The position numbers and the translations under genes are program-made. The notes under the pieces are model-generated. The model saw only the letters and a program-made list of their open reading frames with translations, was not told the DNA's origin and searched no databases. From Ilex aquifolium (lineage: Eukaryota; Streptophyta; Magnoliopsida; Aquifoliales; Aquifoliaceae): 64,000 bases of DNA. Below are positions 21,259 to 31,450 of this stretch, piece by piece. The stretch is from NCBI GenBank assembly GCA_951799425.1, contig OX637405.1, positions 24,689,371 through 24,753,370 on the forward strand. The letters are read 5' to 3'. The stretch's first letter is position 1. Every line of letters begins with the position of its first letter.

Positions 21259-24200
21259 TCATGATGCAGCCAACAGAGCTTTGGCTGGTGGAAACATAGC
21301 AACAGCACCTCTCTGAGGATTGGAGTACTTCCTATAAATCACCTTCAACTTGTGGTCTGCCGCCATTGAGTGGAAGCTAACAAGTAGTTTAGCACAATCC
21401 CTGTTTACAAAATAAATATAACCCGCATTGATGTCACATACATTAGCACAACAGAAGGAAAAACAGTAACAGGAAGGAAAACTTATAAGTACATCAGTTG
21501 TGGCTCTGAGAAACCCGTATGCAGTTTTAGCGTCTCATTCCATAAAGGGATTTTGTTCAAGGTGCAGCGGGCAGCGTACACTGCTGAGGCAGCTATCATT
21601 GATGGACGGTACATTATAGTGGCATAGTTCATCATCGCCAACTCGGCCAAAAAATAGACCATATTTTCCATCTATTACGTGGTTTTAAAAAAAAATTGGA
21701 TGAGTAGGATATATTTATAATGGAAAATGTAGATGGTAATGTTGAAAAGTAATCAGAATGATCGAAACTATGTATGCCAGCACTCACATCCGGATCAGGA
21801 GTAGAAGCTTTAGTGAAACGCACGAGAAACACATAAGGTGTAGGAACAGTCAGGTTCCATTCCAACCGACCCAGTATGCGTTTCTCCATGACCAACACTT
21901 GCTGGTGAGTATAAGCTCTATCTGAGATGCACACAAAGTCATTGACCTGCAAATTGTAATTCCAGAAATTTGTTGGCTTGTTTAATGAATACACACAAAG
22001 ATAAAACAAGGAAAATTTATTAACCAAAATGAACATATTTAGTACCTCTGGGCCCCAGATCTCTTCATACTTGGAGGCTATAAGCATGGCACTCATGCCG
22101 AGTAACTGCAATTCCTTCCTTGTCACAGTCTTCATTGCAAGGTAGCGATCAACGATGTTGATGGTGAGGTAAAGTGTCTCTGTCATAAGTTCGAACTTGT
22201 GATGAACGTCAATCAACCAATCAATCAGAATAGCTCTCATCTTCTCATTTATTTCTGGCTGCGAATCCATATAGTCATGAACTCGGCTCTCATTCTGCGC
22301 GGTATTAGGTCAAATGATTAGATGCAAGTAGTATGATTGAAAATCAAACCATACATAAAGAAAATATGGCGAAAATAAGTGTCATTGGGATTAATATACC
22401 TCAATTTCCTTGTAGAATTTGTATATATCCTCAACATATTCGACAACTGCCAACTCATTAGTCACATCTGCAGCATCGATATCTATAATCTGCACCTGGG
22501 GTTTATCAGCCAGTCCACAAGCAGCCTGAAATACGAGATAGAAGTAGTAATCAGAGCCTAGAATCAAAATTTTCTCTGTATTCTTTTCTCAAGAACAATT
22601 CGAAGAGTTCAGAAATTATATATCACCTTGCTTCGAGCTGTAAGAACTGAAGTAAGAGTTGGAGCTTTCTTTCTATATGACCCTTCACCAGACTTTTTCT
22701 TGTTCTTAGTCTTCTCATTCTTGTTCTCTTCCTCAGTATCAGGACTTATCACAATTACATTTTCAGGTTTCGGTTTGACAGTAACTTTCTTCTGAACAGG
22801 CTTCCGTGCTTCAGCTCCTTTAACCCCTTTGACTCCATCCACATTCAGAGCCACTGATTTCTACAAACCAAAAAGATCCAGTACGCTTGTCACAAAACAA
22901 CAGTTATAATTAACTCAATTCTGCATTAAGATAAAAAGAAAATAAATTGCAAACCTTGTTTTCTGCTGCTGCAGCTTGTGCATTTGCAAGTAGTTGAGCG
23001 CAGAAGCTTCTGATACACAGAAAGATAATCAGTACAGAAACAATAGGACCACAAGAAAGATTTCCTTGAACATATATAGACACTATATAACCACCGCCTT
23101 ATCTAAAATTTCAACCTTTTAGAAAGAGGTGTAATGTAACATAAGTATTTACCTAGTAGGCACACATGTAAAGGGAGACGAAGAGAGAGATAAACCTTGT
23201 AACAGGGCGAGAGACTTGAGGCAATGGTTTGCCATCGACTCCACGAATTGTAACCAGATTCCCAATATCACCTAGGGGGGCACGGCGATTTCTCCCTTCG
23301 GCTGCCGTGTTTTTCTGCTTAACACCCTCTGGACCTGCCTCGGCTGTAAAGAATCATTAGGAATCACAATCAAATCATGAGAGCATTTGAAAAGAAGATA
23401 AATCTCCAACCCAAGCATAGAAATCAGAAAACAATATAAGCAGAGAAGATTGAACAAAACAAAGGGACAAAGAAGGGGCCACCAGCAACAAGATGAACAA
23501 TACAAATCAAGGACCAACATTGAATTGTGAACACCGAAGAATCCACTTCAATAGAGAACTATCACAAAAGGAGACTGACCAGGAAGGAAAAAGAAGAACA
23601 GATCTATCCTAAAATTTTACAAAATAGAGAAAAACCATTGGGTCAAACAATTTCACTATGCTATAGAACAGAATAACTATGCCAGACATGTATATCAAAA
23701 CCATTTTTGATTACACAAATCAAAAAACCAGAATCAAATCACAAACTGAAATACATCCTTTCAATTTAAACAGAGAAGAAGGCACACAAGGAGAATGAGC
23801 CAGAAACGGATAATCCAGAAAAACGTGTTCGGACTTAATATTGTATTTTTTATCATCTAATTGTAAAGATTTGTATTTTTACTCTCCACATTAAATTCAA
23901 TGCCCCTTTTTTATTTGGGTTTGTGCTGTTTTATTATAAGAAGATTCAGAATTTACAAGCTAGTACTTTCATTCATTCCAAAAAAAATTATTCTCCTGCC
24001 AAAGTTGGTTTCACTTCTCTTTTCGGATGTCTTCAATCCATTACAAGCTTAATTACCTTATGGCCTCCAAATTCGACTTTGATTAATAGCGTTTTTAGAA
24101 TGTGAAAACTAAATTAGTATTTTGGGTTGCGTTTTTAGAATGCAACAAAATGGTTTCTAGGTATATTTTCCATTGTTATTGAATATTATCAATAGGGTTT

Positions 24201-24566
24201 CATTTGCCATATTTGCTTAAGGCCTCTACTTGTCCCAGGCAGCCCCTGGTGTCCACAATCAACCAGTGGACTTGTATCAAATGAAAGTCACAAGGTTTAT
24301 TGAATACGCACCCACTATCACATACCTATTTTCCAAAAGGGTGATGAATGACACAAGAAGTTGGAGATACAAACCCAAAAGCTCAAGAACCAAACAATAT
24401 TGTTATGAGATCGCTCTTTCACTCAATACAACACAACAAAGTATTAAAGAATACAAAATCTAAAATCCTAAGAACCTTAAAATCTAAAGAACTCAGTGGT
24501 CCATTATTCGAACAATAAGAAAGAACCAAACAAAACATCACAACTATATCTAAATAAATATTAATG

Positions 24567-24618
<52 letters not shown>

Positions 24619-24699
24619 GTGTGTGCGCGTATATGTCTAGAGAGAGGGCAATTATCGAATACCTCTGTTTTGCGGTTGAACAACCGGTCTTGCAGCCAT
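21259..24699 (-). CDS. CYCB1: G2/mitotic-specific cyclin B1, nine exons
   Basis: B1-type cyclin, the regulatory partner of mitotic CDKs that drives G2/M entry and is degraded at anaphase. Exons (minus strand): 24699-24663, 23343-23196, 23009-22955, 22860-22627, 22525-22400, 22294-22046, 21946-21788, 21671-21493, 21400-21259. They sum to 1329 nt, 442 codons plus TGA; all eight introns are GT-AG and phases agree. The start MAARPVVQPQNR is the conserved B1 N-terminus. Destruction box RAPLGDIGN is at residues 33-41, a Lys-rich basic stretch at about 129-145, and SVLTARSKAACG at 151-162. The cyclin N box spans about 200-325 (MRAILIDWLIDVHHKFELM) and the cyclin C fold about 327-437. No frame damage, so it is likely functional. 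The paralogue number within the CYCB1 group cannot be assigned. Confidence 0.95.
23344..24662 (-). other. Cyclin intron 1 (1319 bp) with (TA)n
   Basis: The first intron separates the 12-codon exon 1 from the destruction-box exon and is much longer than the other seven. It starts GTATTCG and ends CTTTACAG. A (TA)n microsatellite at 24572-24615 followed by GTGTGTGTGCGCG lies just downstream of exon 1. No transposon with clear ends was recognised in it. Confidence 0.85.
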
Positions 24700-24806
24700 C
24701 TCAGAACCTTGATTCGTCCAAGAACTCCTCCAAATCTTGAAGATAAACTCACCAACCCTTATTCGCGACCACTAAAGCTTCCTTCTTCTGGGTCTGTGAT
24801 CGGCTC

Positions 24807-24843
<37 letters not shown>

Positions 24844-25060
24844 GAATTCTTTCTCGGAAATAAAAGATTTGGGGAATGAATCAGACGGCGCACTTATTTG
24901 AAGCTAGAGAACCGGCGCTTCACTCCCAGTCCTAACGGTCTTATTTGTTTGAAATCTCAACCGTTGGATTGCTGGCCGATCTGACAACTTTGATTTGGTT
25001 TCCGAAAATCTGCACCGCACAGAGCCGTTGAAACTGTTAAAAAGTTACCGTTAGTGTTAA
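24700..25060 (-). promoter_or_regulatory. Cyclin 5' UTR and promoter with MSA-like elements
   Basis: Upstream of the ATG (24699) there is a (GA)n leader (CT run on plus at 24811-24841). Farther up, four AACGG cores occur: 24934-24938 (plus strand, CCTAACGGTC), and three as CCGTT on plus at 24961-24965, 25025-25029 and 25048-25052. M-specific activator elements (consensus YCYAACGGYYA), bound by three-repeat MYB factors, are known in plant B-type cyclin promoters. Two of these sites (CCTAACGGTCT and the reverse TCCAACGGTTG) fit the consensus except at the last base. A Mutator-like element begins about 480 bp above the ATG. Confidence 0.75.
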
Positions 25061-25772
25061 GGGTAAATCAAATAAATAAAGACCTTTGTTTTAAATTATT
25101 CCAGTTTGTCCCCAGTAATATATAATTTATTTCAATCAATCCCTCTTATTAAGATTAATTATTAAATAAAAAATTAATGGATAAATTACATTCACACCCC
25201 CTGACATTTTAAAAATAACACCAAATTCCCTTGACATTTAAAACTTGTAACAACCACACCTCCTCTAACTAACAGATGTTAGACTTGTTAACAGTCAAAA
25301 TTGATGTCATCAATCATAATTCTTAAAATACCAAAAATACCCTCCAAATTTATCCAAGCTCTCATTTATTATTTTAATCTATATATGAAATATATAGATT
25401 AAAATTTAACACTTAAATGTTTAATTTCTAAATATATTACATTAATAAATATTTTTTTTTGTTTATTAAATAATATTTGGTACTTTTAGTAAAATTTAAA
25501 AAAAATCATTTTTTTAAAACCTTGATAATTGTCTAATCCAATTATCTCATAATAAATTTATTTTTGTTTATTATTTATCTAATTATATAAAAAAATTTAC
25601 TCTTGACACCCATCACCACCAGTTCCACCACCTACACCACTGCCTAAACCTAACCACTGCAATAGTGCATCTACCACTCAACACATCCAAACACCACCAG
25701 CACATAGAGAGAGAGAGACAGATAGAGAAACCACAACCCCATTGAAACCACCTCCGCCTCCACCACTCAAAC

Positions 25773-28148
25773 TGTGACGCCCCAAAATCCATGGGTCTTT
25801 TATTGCCTGTTGATAACACATCAACACGCGAAAGTATTCGTGATTTTCACACCACTCGATATCACGTCCCTAGTATACCTTTATCCGGTATTATAAAAGA
25901 AAATAAAGTTTATTCACTTTTAACCCGATAACTCATCCGAGGTCCAACATACCATCATTGGTAGCTCATTATGGTCCATTTATAAAATTTAAAGGAGGGA
26001 AAACAATAGCCCAAAAGTTTGGCAAATAATATTTAAATTTCAGAAAATTTTGGAGGGCGTACCGGTACGCTCTGCCTTCTGGTTGTCGCCGTACCGGTAC
26101 GCGTACCGGTACGGTTCTGCCACTTTTGCCTTTTTCCTTTGTTTTTAATTTCCAATCCATTCAACTCTATTCCAAACTCATCCAACACATGCATAATGAA
26201 AGTTTTCATATTATACAAGGTTAAAAGCAACTCTATTACACTTAATTCCATAATTTTACATACAAAAACTAAGTTTTTATAAGGTTTTACAAAAACTCAA
26301 ACAAAGTTACATTTCGGCATTCTTCATCCTTGGGGCTCGAATTGGGAGCTATCCACTGGCGTATATCCTGCACCTGAAATATTTTTCCCACGAAGGGTGA
26401 GCCACGCTCAATAGGGTATCTCCTAAAGAGTCTACTCCCCAACCTATAAGCATATGAAATGTTCACATGCCAACAAACCAACAATTCTCAACATTCCATT
26501 TTAGAATATGCATTCCATGTTGGAATCTACCATGCCATGCTATGAAATGAGATGAGACTCACTCGAGCACATCATCCCGAGCCCTTCCTGGCTCCTCAAC
26601 ACATGCAAGTGCCAATGTGTATGAATCCGTCATTTATGTTGCACATCAAATGACATTTACCAATCTAGGGTCTTTGTAGAGGTGGATGTTCATGGACTCA
26701 CACCAAAGGTTACCCAACCTACACGGAATTTACGGACTTCCACCGAAGGTTCCGTGTACACCTACACACTTCATGGACCGAGCCAAAGGAGCGCGTATCC
26801 TAATCACCAGGTCTTGCACCCAAGTGATCTTCTAGCCCTTCTTGCTACCACAACCCTATCAATTATGCAAACCGTGCAACTTAGCTAAGTCATCGACCAA
26901 GCTTACTCGAGCCCACCCGTCATCCACCAAATGTGGTGTTGACAACAACCATGCACACACATCCACATATGCGATGTTTCCGTGCATAATGTAATGTAAT
27001 GTCTCATTGCAACAATGGAAAAATGTCCAATATGTTATGAATGACATATGAACTAATTCAAGCATTCCACATATCCCATAGTAAAATTATATCATAAGCA
27101 TATAATTCCTATAATTCTTTACAATGTCAATATATCACATTTTATCTTAAACAACACTCAAGCATGTCATCACATAATCAAGTAATAACACATTTCAATC
27201 CTCAAGGCATAATGTAAACACATAGCATGCCCACAATTCACATAACCCAAGAGTCACATTGGGTCAATTTCACATACCCAATTCTAGAAATCACATTTAG
27301 AGACTTCTAATTACCAATCCAACTAGAATTGATATTTACCCATTTCAATACCAATTTCACCTAATTAACAACAATAGGCAATGATACATGGATCTATCCA
27401 TCCACCCATTTCACCTATGCATTCTAGGTTTGGAATAAACCTTAGTAAGAGGAAACCCTACCTCTTGAAGCGTAAACCCACTTGGTGGACACCTTCAAGA
27501 ATCCCAATCTTGCCCAAAACCCTTGATTTCTCCAAGCTCGTTTTTGGAACTTCGGTGAAATCCGTCTTTCTTGGTATGGTTTTGTAGCCCTCGATGCGTA
27601 GAACGATCTTTGTTCTTAGCCCGAGTGGATTTGAGCTCCGTGGAGACGAAGATCTTAGAGAGAAGGTGGAGAAAAAACCCTAGTTTTCCCTCTCTTGTTT
27701 TCATGTTGAACGGCTGAAGCAAAAATGGGGAGAAAATCTGATTTTCTCCCATATTTATACTCTCTAAGTACTTGGCACACAATGCGCCACACGGCCCTTC
27801 TTTCCAGGGTCCATTTTCACCCCGAAACAATTAAATTTCGCTCCGATTCAAGTTCAAAATATTTTTATTTTAACTTGCCATCATTTATTTCTCAAAATTT
27901 AAAATTTTATTCAGAAATTCGTTGTTGGGTCTCCCGAGGCCCGACCGCTTCATAAAACGTGAAAAATCCAACTAACTCGAATTCAACGAAATTTGACAGG
28001 ATAACTAGATTTCGCGAGACGAATCCAACGGTGAGGTCCGTTTCGTCATCCGAGCTCTAAAAAAAAATCAGGTTCGCAACCTGCACCGTAGTGACAAATT
28101 ACCATTTTGCATTTTTTCACAAAAGTTCAAATTTACCCGGGTTTTACA
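25773..28148 (-). mobile_element. Solo LTR (Tekay/Del-like), 2376 bp
   Basis: On plus it reads TGTGACGCCCCAAAATCC at 25773 to ACCCGGGTTTTACA at 28148, flanked by a perfect TSD, CAAAC (25768-25772 and 28149-28153). By comparison with the Tekay copy at 38 kb, whose coding strand is minus, the LTR is in minus orientation. A TATA box (GAGTATAAATATGGG on minus) lies near 27766-27752. No internal domain is present. It sits within the Mutator-like element and therefore is younger. It carries three CGTACCGGTACG palindromes. Confidence 0.92.
26058..26114. repeat. CGTACCGGTACG palindrome cluster
   Basis: The 12-bp perfect palindrome CGTACCGGTACG occurs at 26058-26069, 26090-26101 and 26102-26113. The last two abut, so 26089-26114 is a 26-bp perfect palindrome. 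It lies in the solo LTR. Confidence 0.95.
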
Positions 28149-28606
28149 CAAACCACCACCCAGACCTAACCCATTATCAACCATCTCTGTTCATGACATT
28201 TCTCCTCCATAACATCGCCACCACTGCATCGCCGCCAACTCAGTAACACACACCAATAATCACCACCACCACCACAACAAAAACGCCTCAGAACTACAAG
28301 ATAAAGAGAGGGAGTTAGGGTTTCAAAATCACCCACCATCGCATCAAATCTGAGAGACGAAGAGAAAGGACTTAGAGTTTTCAAAAACCATCTTTGTCCT
28401 TTCGATATCTCAGATTTTTTAAGCTTTGAACCCTTTCGATTTCTTCTACGAATTTGAGTTGATTCTCAGGTGATTTTGGGCTACTTGGTTCTTCTACTGA
28501 AGGTTGCTACAATGGTGGAGAGAGAAAACTGATGATTTCAGGCTAGTTCTTCGCCTTGAGAGAGAGAGAGAGTAGTGAGAGCGTTGGGTGCATAAGACGA
28601 CGAAGA

Positions 28607-28634
28607 TTAGGGTTAGGGTTAGGGTTAGGGTTAG
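28607..28634 (+). repeat. Short (TTAGGG)n run
   Basis: About four and a half TTAGGG units inside the Mutator-like element. Plant telomeres are usually TTTAGGG, so this is more likely a microsatellite than a telomere relic. Confidence 0.9.
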
Positions 28635-28803
28635 AGATAGGGCTTGGGGTTTGGGTTTGAGTTTGTGTTAAAGAGAGGGGAAAAATAGTTTTTTTATTAA
28701 GTTAACTTTGTCTAACAATTGGTGTCTCAGTGTTATTTTTAAAATGTGAGGGGGTGTCTGTGTAATAAAATTAAATGTCAGGGGATGTGAATATAATTTA
28801 TCC

Positions 28804-29109
28804 AAAATGAATGGTCAATGTTAGCTAAATTTGCATTATTTATTAGTTAATCTTAACCGAGGAGATCATTTAAAATAAATTACATAGTTTAAGGATAAAT
28901 TAAGACAATTAAAAATTTAAACAACAATTTAAAATATAGTTCAGAAGGCATTTATTAATAATAAGACGGTGTCATCCATTTGTCCATAGCGCCATGGATT
29001 TGACGTAACTGTACTGTATTAAGAAAAGATATGGCGTTAGAGTTGTGATAATCAGAAATTTTGTGATAAATATTAATGATATAATTACGGGAACATCCCT
29101 TAATTTAAT
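28804..29109. other. AT-rich spacer, nothing recognised
   Basis: No frame, repeat or structural signal was found between the Mutator-like element and the next MITE-like element. Confidence 0.5.
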
Positions 29110-29665
29110 TAAAGGGCAAAATATACTTTGACTTCATTAATTTTGAACTTTTTTCACATTGACCACTCAAATATCATATTTTTCACATTGCACTATCAAT
29201 TATATAATTTGTTTCACGTCGCTGTAATCATTAACATCCGTTACAAATTTTGCAAAGAGTTATTTTATTTTATTACCGAACTGTGTAATTTTTTTTTCAC
29301 TTGCCCAACACGTTGATAATTTACATACAAAAAAAATAGCTGACTTTTTCATTCATCGTGATGTGTAATAATTCGAGTGTCAATTGCCCGCTCAAATATC
29401 ATATTTTTCACATTGCACCATCAACTATATAATTTGTTTCACATCGTTGTAATCATTAATGTATGTTACAAATTTGACAAAGAATTATTTTATTTTACCA
29501 CATAACTACATAATTTTTTTCACTTCCCAACACGTTGGTAATTTACGTTAAAAAAAAGATAGTAGACTTTTTCATTTGTTGCAATGTGGAATAATTCAAG
29601 GAATTGAGGGAGGGGATAATGTGAAAAATTAATATTTCAAGGGGCAAAGTGAAATTAACTCTATA
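29110..29665. mobile_element. MITE-like element with internal duplication
   Basis: The left end (AAAATATACTTTGACTTCAT, TTAATTTTGAAC, TTTTTTCACATTGACCACTC) aligns with the reverse strand of the right end (TTAATTTCACTTTGCCCCTTG, AATATTAATT, TTTTCACATTATCCCCTC), giving imperfect inverted repeats of about 50 bp. The body is two diverged direct copies of about 230 bp (29155-29386 and 29387-29610), both with CTCAAATATCATATTTTTCA and CCCAACACGTTG. No coding capacity. Exact ends and TSD are not certain. Confidence 0.6.
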
Positions 29666-30001
29666 CTTAATAGTCTTGGTGTAAGTTTCCCCATTTAAAA
29701 CTTCACTGATATCCTTCTTCAGATTTTTTGCCCGCAACAAACGTGAAGAAAATTGCAATTTATGTACTCACCACTACAAGTTAAATTTTACTGATTAAAC
29801 CTTGGTGTAGACCCAAGAACACCACCACCCATCCGTAACGCCGTTGATCCCAATGTGTCACTGTATATCAATTGGGATGTTCCATGTTTTCTTTCATTAG
29901 AAGGGACCCATGGATCCACTTTTCGGTAAACTCTCTGGGATAGGAACATTACTCTACCACCCACAAACCTAAAGCTACCACCACCCATTTGAAGAATCTT
30001 G
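29666..30001. other. Unassigned non-coding DNA
   Basis: Nothing with a recognisable domain. It includes a CACCACCACCCAT motif repeated at 29820 and 29978. It borders the Copia LTR. Confidence 0.4.
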
Positions 30002-30232
30002 TGAAACTTAGATAAGAAAGAGAGAAATGAGGAAGATCAGAGGAGAGAGAGAATCTCATTTTATTCACCTTAACAAAAAACTTCAATACATCATCTCTAT
30101 TTATGGAATAATCCAAGTGACCTGCCTCCTTTACAGTACGACTCTACTTAGCTTAACTAATTCAGTTAGCCTAAGGCATTCTTCTATCCACTTGCATTGT
30201 GGCAACTGTCAGCTCATCAGGTTGGTGTAACA
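30002..30232 (-). mobile_element. Probable 3' LTR of Copia element
   Basis: On the minus strand a purine-rich TTTGAAGAGGGCTAA (about 30294-30280) follows RNase H. The LTR then seems to start TGTTACACCAACCTGATG at 30232 and could end in TTTCA at 30002. A length of 231 bp is short but seen in Copia families. Without the second LTR the ends are tentative. Confidence 0.45.
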
Positions 30233-30294
30233 GACTGGAACACTTGCTCTATTGCTATGATGAACCATTATTGCTATTAGCCCTCTTCAAACTG

Positions 30295-31110
30295 ATGAGA
30301 GGAGAAATGACCAGCAGTTTGTTCCTAAATTTTATGATGTTTGCAGAAGTTAGGCCTTTTGTATAGACATCAGCCACTTGATCCTATGTGGAAACATCAT
30401 GCACAGCCAAATCTGTACGAGTTACCTTCTCTCTGATGAAACGAAAGTCAATCTCTATGTGTTTGGTGCGTGCATGGAACACCGGATTTGAAGCTAATGC
30501 CATCACAGAGATGTTATCACACCACATTGGGAATATTTGGAAGATAAACATTTAAGTTACACAGAAACATTTTGGGCCAAGTCAACTCTGCTGCAGTTGT
30601 GGCTAAGGCCCTATACTCAGCTTTAGTGGAGGACCTTGCCATAGTAGACTGATTCTTTGTGCTCCAGCTACTAGGATTGGAGCCTAGAAACACTATATAT
30701 CCAGTGGTTGACCTTCTATCATTAGGATCACTAGCGCAGTCTGCATCTGCAAAGACTGGGAGATCAAGAGATCTCTTAGAGTAGGTGATTCCATAAGGAA
30801 GTGTGCCTTGAAGATACCTAAGAATCCTCTTGATTGCTGCAAAATGGACATCCGTGGGACAGTGCATATATTGACAGCAAACTGAATGTCCGGCCTAGTA
30901 AAGGTGAGATAAAGATAGAAGAGCTCCAACAGTACGACGATAGAGGGTTGGGTCTGGGAGAGGTGTACCATCAGTTTTGCCAAGTCTAGCAAAAGAAATG
31001 CAAAGGGTTTTACAGTTTTTGCAGTTGCCTATGTTTGTTTTAAAAAGCAAATCTCTGGTGTATTTCTCTTAAGAAATGAACATACCATTTGATAGGTGTT
31101 TAACTTCAAG
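30295..31110 (-). pseudogene. Copia RT C-terminus and RNase H
   Basis: Minus-strand frames give the end of a Ty1/Copia RT, from KYTRDLLFKTN-like sequence near 31060 through KTDGTPLPDPTLYRR and LTFTRPDIQFAVN (30950-30870), then RNase H: RILRYLQGTLPYGITY, DADCASDPNDRRSTTGYIVF, STMARSSTKAEYRALA (about 30830-30600), and after a frame change the HARTKHIEIDFRFIREKV and ADVYTKGL motifs near 30480-30360. This order is diagnostic for Copia. A frameshift lies near 30870. The RT core, integrase and protease are absent. The matching gag is at 35.3-35.7 kb. Confidence 0.85.
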
Positions 31111-31129
31111 TCTATTGAGGGAGGGGGAG

Positions 31130-31450
31130 ATACGAAGTGGATCTTGCCTCACGATTATACACGTGGAGTGCATGACACTACCTAGAGGGGGCTGAATAGG
31201 TTAATTAAAAATTAAGCTTGGATGACCACCAATTTTTAACCTATATTTACCACAATTGCCTCTTCATACAATGGTATGAAAGTTAAGTGGGAGAACCCCT
31301 TTTCAACCACAACGATTCCTTGAACCCATGAAGATTAGTGCATTAATTTTATCAATTAATCACTTAACACTCAATCTCTCATGGGGATCCCAACCAAGGC
31401 ACCAAACCCAACCAAGAAACTATGAGTATTTAATCAATTAAAACAAATGC
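31130..31450 (+). repeat. Direct repeat A1 (CTAGAGGGGG...GAATAGG head)
   Basis: Similar to 35740-36090: GTGGATCTTGCCTCACGATT against GTGGATCTTCCCTCACAATT, then TAGAGGGGGCTGAATAGGTT against TAGAAGGGGTGAATAAGTTT, and CAATTGCCTCTTCATA. It could be the head of an LTR or of an unclassified element. Confidence 0.65.

Larger units (their letters stand above)
25179..28803. mobile_element. Mutator-like nonautonomous element
   Basis: Ends are inverted repeats: GGATAAATTACATTCACACC on the left and GGATAAATTATATTCACATC on the reverse strand of the right, followed by CCCTGACATTT on both; similarity continues for about 100 bp with indels (shared ACATTTTAAAAATAACAC). A 9-bp flank AAAATTAAT (25170-25178) and AAAATGAAT (28804-28812) matches at 8 of 9, as expected of Mutator-type TSDs. 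Without the nested solo LTR the element is about 1.24 kb. It has no transposase and carries (GA)n runs, short CCACCA-rich tracts and a (TTAGGG)n run. Confidence 0.8.

Noticed and set aside
23272..23520. 82-codon Cys/Leu-rich minus frame overlapping cyclin exon 2
   Set aside because: It is a different frame across exon 2 and intron 1; the spliced cyclin model explains the region.
28607..28634. Telomere-like TTAGGG repeats
   Set aside because: Short, of the non-plant type, and inside a transposon; no sign of an interstitial telomere.
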